From positions 1 to 29,614 of the forward strand of contig CALHZD010000062.1 in assembly GCA_938040985.1 (NCBI GenBank): DNA of 29,614 nt, in the 5' to 3' direction. The notes below the pieces were generated by a model, which saw only the letters and a list, made by a program, of their open reading frames with translations, had not been told where the DNA came from and did no database searches. Both the position numbers and the translations under genes were made by a program. Source of the stretch: an uncultured Propionivibrio sp. (lineage in GTDB: Bacteria > Pseudomonadota > Gammaproteobacteria > Burkholderiales > Rhodocyclaceae). Positions 24,621 to 29,614 of the stretch are shown piece by piece (within the stretch, counting starts at the first letter, position 1; every line of letters begins with the position of its first letter).

Positions 24621-25979
24621 ATGACGCAAATTCATTCCACCGAAATTCTCGAAACCATCCGCATGGTGTCCGAGCAGAACTTTGACGTGCGCACCATCAC
24701 CATCGGCATTGACCTGCACGACTGCATCAGTCCTGACCTGGAACAGCTCAATCGCAACATCTACAACAAAATCACCCGTATCGGCAAAGACCTGGTCGCG
24801 ACAGCTACGGCGCTCTCCGCCAAATACGGCGTGCCCATCGTCAACCAGCGCATTGCCGTCACGCCGATCGCGCAAATCGCCGCCGCGACCGGGGCGGACA
24901 GCTATGTGAGTGTGGCAGAGACGCTGGATAAAGCCGCCAAAGCCATCGGTGTTTCTTTTATCGGTGGCTTCTCCGCCCTGGTACACAAAGGTCTTTCGCC
25001 TGCCGATTGCGTCCTGATCGCCAGCATCCCGGAAGCGATGCGCACGACCGACATCGTCTGCGCCTCCATCAACATCGGCAGCACCCGCGCCGGCATCAAC
25101 ATGGACGCGGTCAAGCTCGCGGCAGATACCATCAAGCACACTGCCGCCATCACCCCAGAAGGCTTCGGCTGCGCCAAAATCGTCGTCTTCTGCAACGCCG
25201 TCGAAGACAACCCCTTCATGGCGGGCGCTTTCCACGGCGCGGGCGAAGCGGACGCCGTCATCAACGTCGGCGTCTCCGGGCCGGGCGTGGTGCAGGCGGC
25301 GCTGCAACACAGCGCCGGCAAAAACCTCACCGAAATCGCCGAAATCGTCAAAAAGACCGCCTTCAAAATCACCCGCGTTGGCGAACTCATCGGCCAGGAA
25401 GCGGCGCAAATCCTCGGCATCCCCTTCGGCATCCTCGACCTCTCGCTCGCACCCACCCCCGCCGTCGGCGACAGCGTCGCCCGCATCCTCGAAGCGATGG
25501 GCCTCAGCGTCTGCGGCACGCACGGCACCACCGCCGCCCTCGCCCTGCTGAACGACGCGGTGAAAAAAGGCGGCATGATGGCCTCCTCCGCCGTCGGCGG
25601 CCTGAGCGGCGCCTTCATCCCCGTCTCCGAAGACGAAGGCATGATTGCCGCTGCCGCGAGCGGCGTCCTCACCCTGGACAAACTCGAAGCGATGACGGCA
25701 GTGTGCTCCGTCGGCCTCGACATGGTTGCCGTGCCGGGCGACACCCCGACGGCGACCATTGCGGGCATCATCGCCGACGAAGCCGCCATCGGCATGATCA
25801 ACAGCAAAACCACCGCCGTGCGCATCATCCCCGTACCGGGCAAAGGCGTGGGCGAACGCGTCGAATTCGGCGGCCTGCTCGGCTACGCGCCGATCATGCC
25901 GGTCAAGACGGGCTCGTGTGCGGACTTCATCGCGCGCGGCGGCCGCATCCCCGCGCCGGTGCAGTCGATGAAAAACTAA
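24621..25979 (+). CDS. PFL family protein (DUF711/UPF0210)
   Basis: This 452-residue member of the DUF711 family is distantly related to pyruvate formate-lyase-like barrels but lacks an established reaction. Diagnostic blocks include QNFDVRTITIGIDLHDCISPD near the N-terminus, GADSYVSVAETLDKAAKAIG, NAVEDNPFMAGAFHGAGEAD, FGILDLSLAPTPAVGDSVAR and a C-terminal GGRIPAPVQSMKN. The open frame extends to 24510, but family alignment favours the ATG at 24621; the ribosome site is weak. It follows the ACT-domain gene, the usual partner. The gene is very GC rich in its second half. Confidence 0.92.
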   Translation: MTQIHSTEILETIRMVSEQNFDVRTITIGIDLHDCISPDLEQLNRNIYNKITRIGKDLVATATALSAKYGVPIVNQRIAVTPIAQIAAATGADSYVSVAETLDKAAKAIGVSFIGGFSALVHKGLSPADCVLIASIPEAMRTTDIVCASINIGSTRAGINMDAVKLAADTIKHTAAITPEGFGCAKIVVFCNAVEDNPFMAGAFHGAGEADAVINVGVSGPGVVQAALQHSAGKNLTEIAEIVKKTAFKITRVGELIGQEAAQILGIPFGILDLSLAPTPAVGDSVARILEAMGLSVCGTHGTTAALALLNDAVKKGGMMASSAVGGLSGAFIPVSEDEGMIAAAASGVLTLDKLEAMTAVCSVGLDMVAVPGDTPTATIAGIIADEAAIGMINSKTTAVRIIPVPGKGVGERVEFGGLLGYAPIMPVKTGSCADFIARGGRIPAPVQSMKN

Positions 25980-26220
25980 GCGGCAAAGCCGTTCGCTGGG
26001 GCCGCGGCATCTTCGCCAGCACGGATTACTCAGCCGGGCGGGATTGATCAACGCGCCGAGTCGTATAGCCAGCCGTACAATCGGGCGCTGGCAGGGAAGA
26101 GGTTAGCCGCGACCGGCACGCTGCGCGCAGATGAATCAAGGATTTATACTCTCCTTGAGAACGGCCTGAATGCTGAATCTTTCGCGCCCAGAATCTTCCA
26201 TGAAACGAGGAGAGACAAGG

Positions 26221-26685
26221 ATGAAAACCGATACAAGAAACCGCTATGGCAGCATTTCGCGCAGCTTTCACTGGATCATGGCCGCAGGCTATCTTTTTAT
26301 GTTCGGGACGGCCATCGCCTGGAATATCGATAAACAGTTCAGATCCTCGCTTATGGGAATGCACAAAGCGGTCGGTTTTGTGCTGGCCGCTTTGATCGTC
26401 CTGCGTGTTTTATGGGCCGTGACGCAAATATCGCATCGTCCCAAGAACAATCTGGCGGCCAGAGCCGGGCATCTGGCGCTGTATGCCCTTATGATTGCCG
26501 TTCCCGCATTGGCTATTGCCCGCCAGGTTGGCAGAGCGCAGGGAAACAAGTTCCTGGTCGAACTCGGGAACCAGTGGCACGGCGAACTGGGTTGGGTGTT
26601 GCTTGTGCTGGTTGCAGGCCATGTTGTGATGACGATCATTCACCAATGCCGGGGAACGCCGGTGCTTTCGCGTATGTGGGGATAG
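26221..26685 (+). CDS. Cytochrome b561 family protein
   Basis: This is a diheme-type inner-membrane cytochrome b expected to pass electrons from quinol to a periplasmic acceptor. It has 154 residues with four transmembrane helices. Histidines suited to heme ligation are H17 (SFHWIM), H48 (GMHKAVG), H84 (AGHLALY), H120 (QWHGELG) and H134 (AGHVVM). The start at 26221 is supported by GAGGAGA upstream; an earlier ATG at 26170 lacks this. It stands alone, with no partner such as a YceI protein adjacent. The physiological acceptor is unknown. Confidence 0.9.
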   Translation: MKTDTRNRYGSISRSFHWIMAAGYLFMFGTAIAWNIDKQFRSSLMGMHKAVGFVLAALIVLRVLWAVTQISHRPKNNLAARAGHLALYALMIAVPALAIARQVGRAQGNKFLVELGNQWHGELGWVLLVLVAGHVVMTIIHQCRGTPVLSRMWG

Positions 26686-26961
26686 GTTAGGAAAGAGGCT
26701 GAAACCAAGGTTGGGATAAAGCCGGGAATCAGCATCCGGCAAGCTTGACCGACACGCTGGCGCCAGGGTGGCGCAACATCGTGCCGCTTTGCCGGTGTTT
26801 TGTCTGCGGGATTTCCATAGAGTAAAAATCGGCGGATGTCGTTTTGGCCATTGCTATGCCGAAAACACACACCGGAAACCTTCCCCGGCTATGTACAAGA
26901 TCCGGAAAGTTCCGGAAAATAGCCAACTTCATCACTCTCGACGAGATCAAGGAGTCTTTTT

Positions 26962-28038
26962 ATGGCACTGGCACGTTTCAAAACCCTGGCTTCGGCACTG
27001 ATCGCCGCCTCCTGCGTGGCTCTGGCGCACGCTGCCGAGCCGCTGAAGGCCAGCTTTGTTTACATCGGCCCGACAGGCGATCATGGCTGGACGTATTCGC
27101 ATGATGAAGGACGCAAACAGCTCGAAGCGCATTCTGGCGGCAGGGTCAAGACGACTTTCGTTGAAAATGTGCCGGAAACCGCCGATTCCGAGCGTGTTTT
27201 CCGCGATCTGGCGCAAAAGGGCTACAAAGTCATTTTTGGCACATCATTTGGGTATATGAACCAGATGGTCAAAGTGGCCAAAGCCTTTCCGAACACCATC
27301 TTCATGCACGCTACCGGCTATAAAACGGCGCCTAACCTTGGCGTTTTTGACGTGCGCACGTATGAAGGTTCTTACATGCTCGGGGTCATCGCCGGCAAAA
27401 TGACCAAGCACAACAAGCTCGGCATTGTTGCCTCGATTCCCATTCCTGAGGTGATCCGCAACATCAATGCGTTCACGATCGGCGCGCGCAGCGTTAATCC
27501 GAAGGTAACGACGCGCGTTATCTGGGTGAATTCCTGGTTCGACCCCGGCAAAGAGCGTGAAGCGGCGCTGGCGTTGATTGCCCAGGGCAGCGACGTGCTG
27601 ATGCAGAACACCGACTCGCCGGCCGTTGTCCAGACGGCGCAGGAAAAAGGCATCCTCGGTTTTGGCTGGAACTCGGACATGACCAAATTCGGCGGCAAGG
27701 CGCAATTGGCCGCCTCAGTCCTCAACTGGGAAGTGATCTACAAAAAAGTCATTGCCGACGTTGAGGCCGGCGCCTGGAAAACATCGAATATCTGGTGGGG
27801 CGTCAAAGAGGGCGCGGTCAATGTTGGTTATTTCGGCCCTCAATTGCCGGAAGATGTGAAAAAGCTGGTAGAAGCGCGGCGCGATGCGCTTAAAACCGGC
27901 AGCCTGCATCCCTTTGCCGGCCCGCTCAAGGATCAGTCCGGCAAGGAAGTGCTGCCCGCTGGCAAAACCTATACGGACGCCGAGTTAAAGCAGATCAATT
28001 TTTACGTCGAAGGCATCGAAGGCAATCTGCCCAAGTAA
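26962..28038 (+). CDS. BMP-family periplasmic purine/nucleoside-binding protein
   Basis: This is a substrate-binding protein of the basic membrane protein (BMP/PnrA/Med) family, whose characterised members bind purine nucleosides or nucleobases for ABC uptake. It has 358 residues with an N-terminal signal (LASALIAASCVALAHA, cleaved before AEPLK). The mature part shows the family FVYIGPTGDHGWTYSHDEGRKQLE, FGTSFGYMNQMVKVAK, YEGSYMLGVIAGKMTK and ILGFGWNSDM blocks. AAGGAG is seven bases upstream. No ATPase or permease gene is in the window, so it is an orphan here; the next gene encodes a purine phosphoribosyltransferase, consistent with a purine ligand. Confidence 0.92.
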   Translation: MALARFKTLASALIAASCVALAHAAEPLKASFVYIGPTGDHGWTYSHDEGRKQLEAHSGGRVKTTFVENVPETADSERVFRDLAQKGYKVIFGTSFGYMNQMVKVAKAFPNTIFMHATGYKTAPNLGVFDVRTYEGSYMLGVIAGKMTKHNKLGIVASIPIPEVIRNINAFTIGARSVNPKVTTRVIWVNSWFDPGKEREAALALIAQGSDVLMQNTDSPAVVQTAQEKGILGFGWNSDMTKFGGKAQLAASVLNWEVIYKKVIADVEAGAWKTSNIWWGVKEGAVNVGYFGPQLPEDVKKLVEARRDALKTGSLHPFAGPLKDQSGKEVLPAGKTYTDAELKQINFYVEGIEGNLPK

Positions 28039-28178
28039 GGCCGGATGACCATTGCGCGCGGAGAACGTTTTTCAGCTTTGCGCAGCCGGCCTGGCGCACG
28101 CCGTGGGCCTTGACATATGCCCGTTCATGTGCGGCCGTTGCTGATTTTTCATTCAAGTTCTGACTCAAGGATCCATGC

Positions 28179-28706
28179 ATGGAAAATGCATTCATCAGCC
28201 CCTATCGCGACGATATCGTCATTTCATGGCCGGAACTGCACCGTGATACGCGCTTGCTGTGCCGCGCCTTGATGGATCGGGGGCCGTTCAAAGGCATCAT
28301 TGCCATTGCGCGCGGCGGCCTGATTCCGGCGGCGCTGGTTGCGCGCGAACTGGAAATCCGCCTGCTCGATACGATCTGTGCTTCCAGCTACGAGGCCGCG
28401 TCCGACGACGGGCAGGGCGCGCAGATTATGCGCACCGAGGTCAAGATTCTCAAGGGGGTCGAGCACGACGGCGAAGGCTATCTGCTGATCGACGATCTGG
28501 TCGATACGGGGGCGACGGCGCGCATGATTCGCAAGCTGTTACCCAAGGCCTTCTTTGCCACGCTTTACGCCAAGCCGATGGGGCGGGAAGTCGTCGATCT
28601 CTGCGTCAAGGAGTTCCGTCAGGATAAATGGGTGTATTTCCCTTGGGATATCGACTACACCTTTGTGCCGCCGCTGAAGAAAAATTGCCAGTCAGATGCC
28701 GGATGA
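28179..28706 (+). CDS. gpt: Xanthine (guanine) phosphoribosyltransferase Gpt
   Basis: Gpt salvages xanthine and guanine to XMP and GMP using PRPP at the cytoplasmic side of the membrane. The 175-residue protein has FKGIIAIARGGLIPAALVARELEIR and the PRPP-binding motif YLLIDDLVDTGATA (about 101-114). It ends with WVYFPWDIDYTFVPPL, matching E. coli Gpt closely in architecture. A small insertion (EAASDDGQGAQIMR) follows the CASSY segment. It lies 140 bp after the BMP gene on the same strand, and its product XMP is the substrate of GuaA encoded upstream in the window. Confidence 0.93.
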   Translation: MENAFISPYRDDIVISWPELHRDTRLLCRALMDRGPFKGIIAIARGGLIPAALVARELEIRLLDTICASSYEAASDDGQGAQIMRTEVKILKGVEHDGEGYLLIDDLVDTGATARMIRKLLPKAFFATLYAKPMGREVVDLCVKEFRQDKWVYFPWDIDYTFVPPLKKNCQSDAG

Positions 28707-28753
28707 GCGGAATTTCGTGCGGTTTTTACGGGCGGAGACCACCAAAAAAGTAA

Positions 28754-28773
28754 AGCCCGTGAAATACGGGGCT
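28754..28773. repeat. GCCC...GGGC palindrome after gpt
   Basis: AGCCCGT-GAAAT-ACGGGGCT forms an imperfect stem about 50 bases after the gpt stop, and is preceded rather than followed by an A-rich run. It matches the short palindrome family near 10283 and 12261 in outline and may serve as a transcript end. Confidence 0.45.
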
Positions 28774-28854
28774 GACACGATGTTTGATGTTCTCTGCCTG
28801 CCGCAGCGTGGGTTGGCCTCAGAGAATCTGAGGACATAAAGAGGAAATATAAAA

Positions 28855-29178
28855 ATGACACAGCCAATGACCCAAACAACGGTTTTTGAAGTCTGCCTGC
28901 TTTCCATCAAACCGGGCATGGAAGCGGAATTTGAAGCGGGCGTGCGCCAGGCTGCGCCATTGTTCCGGCGCGCCAAAGGGTGCCTGAGTATGGAATTGAG
29001 GCGCTTTGTCGAAAACCCCTGCCTGTATCACCTGCTCGTCCAGTGGGCCTCGCTGGAAGCCCATACCGTCGATTTCCGGGCGTCAGAGGATTTCCAGAAA
29101 TGGCGGAGCTGCGTTAGCCACTGCTTCGCCACGCCGCCGGAAGTCATTCACACGGTCGAAACCCTGCAAGGCTTTTGA
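28855..29178 (+). CDS. Antibiotic biosynthesis monooxygenase (ABM) domain protein
   Basis: This 107-residue dimeric ferredoxin-like alpha/beta barrel protein has the ABM pattern: FEVCLLSIKPGMEAEFEAGVRQAAPLFRRAKGCLSMELRR followed by YHLLVQWASLEAHTVDFRASEDFQKW. Such small proteins act as quinone or aromatic monooxygenases or heme-related enzymes; the substrate here cannot be told. GAGGAAA about 10 bases upstream supports the ATG at 28855. It stands alone downstream of gpt. Confidence 0.85.
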   Translation: MTQPMTQTTVFEVCLLSIKPGMEAEFEAGVRQAAPLFRRAKGCLSMELRRFVENPCLYHLLVQWASLEAHTVDFRASEDFQKWRSCVSHCFATPPEVIHTVETLQGF

Positions 29179-29540
29179 GCCGAACCCCCGCAATCTTTGA
29201 ATCTTTGGCAAAACGCATTGAAATTCAGCGCTGCGCACCGGCATTCGTGAGGCTTTGAAGCAAACGGTCGAATAGACCTCGTATCCTTATATCGGCTTCG
29301 CCCAGGATGGGCGTCCCGTTTGAACCGCTGGTCGACGATGGGCGCAAGAGTCTCTTCGGCGGCTTCAGGCTGAGATAAGGGCGTCGGCTGTTTTTAGGGG
29401 TAATGGCCAAATTTCATGCTTTTCCTCAGACGCTTGGCGCTAAAGGACAAAATTCATGCTCAAGGTCTCATTCTTGAGCGAAATAATTCTTTATAGACCG
29501 TCCCTATTCTCCTTTTTCAGCCCGGTCAGTTGCTTCTGCG
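29179..29540. other. Gene-free stretch after the ABM gene
   Basis: No credible gene is seen to the window end. Two related short phrases, CCAAATTTCATGC (29407-29419) and ACAAAATTCATGC (29447-29459), recur about 40 bp apart and may be a decayed repeat or insertion-sequence end. A minus-strand frame at 29225-29410 has no recognised family. Confidence 0.4.
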
Positions 29541-29614
29541 GCCCTTGTCAATCGGGCGTTTGCGGGCAGGCAGGCCGGAAGCCCCGTAAACATTGGGCTT
29601 GCGGATAGGCAGGC
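29541..29614. repeat. Start of a ~40-bp tandem palindromic repeat at the window edge
   Basis: GCCCTTGTCAATCGGGC (29541-29557) and GCCCCGTAAACATTGGGC (29581-29598) are each followed by TTGCGG, with AGGCAGGC shortly after, giving two units about 39-40 bp apart. The second unit runs into the window end, so the array probably continues. The cores match the palindrome family seen after arsC and rnfH. Confidence 0.6.

Noticed and set aside
25007..26047. 346-residue Arg/His-rich plus-strand frame inside DUF711
   Set aside because: It is the alternate frame of the DUF711 gene; the composition is almost only Arg, His, Pro and Gly.
24582..26051. 489-residue open frame on the minus strand opposite the DUF711 gene
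   Set aside because: It is antisense to a well-supported gene, is Asp/Gly/Ala/Arg repetitive as expected from GC-rich codon shadow, and has no family pattern.
26740..26961. Possible purine riboswitch upstream of the BMP gene
   Set aside because: No conserved purine aptamer core could be found; only a short CTGGCGCCAG palindrome and a duplicated TCCGGAAA phrase are visible.
29225..29410. 61-residue minus-strand frame, suspected transposase fragment
   Set aside because: I could not match any segment to a transposase family, and no inverted repeats bound it.

Overview
The window looks like a betaproteobacterial chromosome (Burkholderiales, Rhodocyclales or Neisseriales-like). The pointers are the gene orders thiS-thiG-trmB and smpB/ratA-rnfH-DUF4124-guaB-guaA, a mostly GC-rich coding style, and family-typical proteins. 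No rRNA, tRNA or CRISPR array was seen. I cannot name a genus from sequence alone.

Layout. Positions 1-300 hold an AT-rich relic with an IS1595-type transposase segment. Positions 361-2633 (minus strand) carry a DUF3147 membrane protein, thiS, thiG and trmB. Positions 2701-8823 (minus) are a complete tripartite RND efflux operon (adaptor, pump, outer-membrane channel). A divergent TetR repressor gene (9113-9748) follows, and the space between them holds a palindromic operator candidate. An ArsC-type arsenate reductase ends at 10281. After it comes a 0.5 kb gene-free stretch with a Correia-like miniature element and several short palindromes. Then come smpB (minus), ratA-rnfH, a 0.39 kb repeat block with a 130-bp tandem duplication, a DUF4124 gene (minus), guaB and guaA.

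The accessory part is 16286-20597. A lower-GC, AT-flanked insertion directly behind guaA carries an AAA+ ATPase and a subtilisin-like serine protease. Their architecture matches the two-gene IetAS antiphage defence system. The protease gene is split by a +1 frameshift at an A7 run near its 3' end, although all catalytic residues lie upstream of the break. The 3' end of guaA is a known integration hotspot, and the last ~95 bp of guaA here differ in base composition from the rest of the gene. guaA also carries an in-frame palindromic insertion resembling repeats common in Comamonadaceae.

Beyond the island are mltD (minus), a cassette of a tannase-like lipoprotein esterase, an ACT-domain regulator and a DUF711/PFL-family protein, then a cytochrome b561. 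A purine-salvage-like pair follows (BMP-family periplasmic binding protein and xanthine phosphoribosyltransferase). Last is an ABM-domain monooxygenase-like gene. The window ends inside another short-palindrome repeat. Functionally, guaB, guaA and gpt converge on XMP/GMP. The efflux operon, its repressor and ArsC form a detoxification block, and the IetAS-like pair is the likely defence module.
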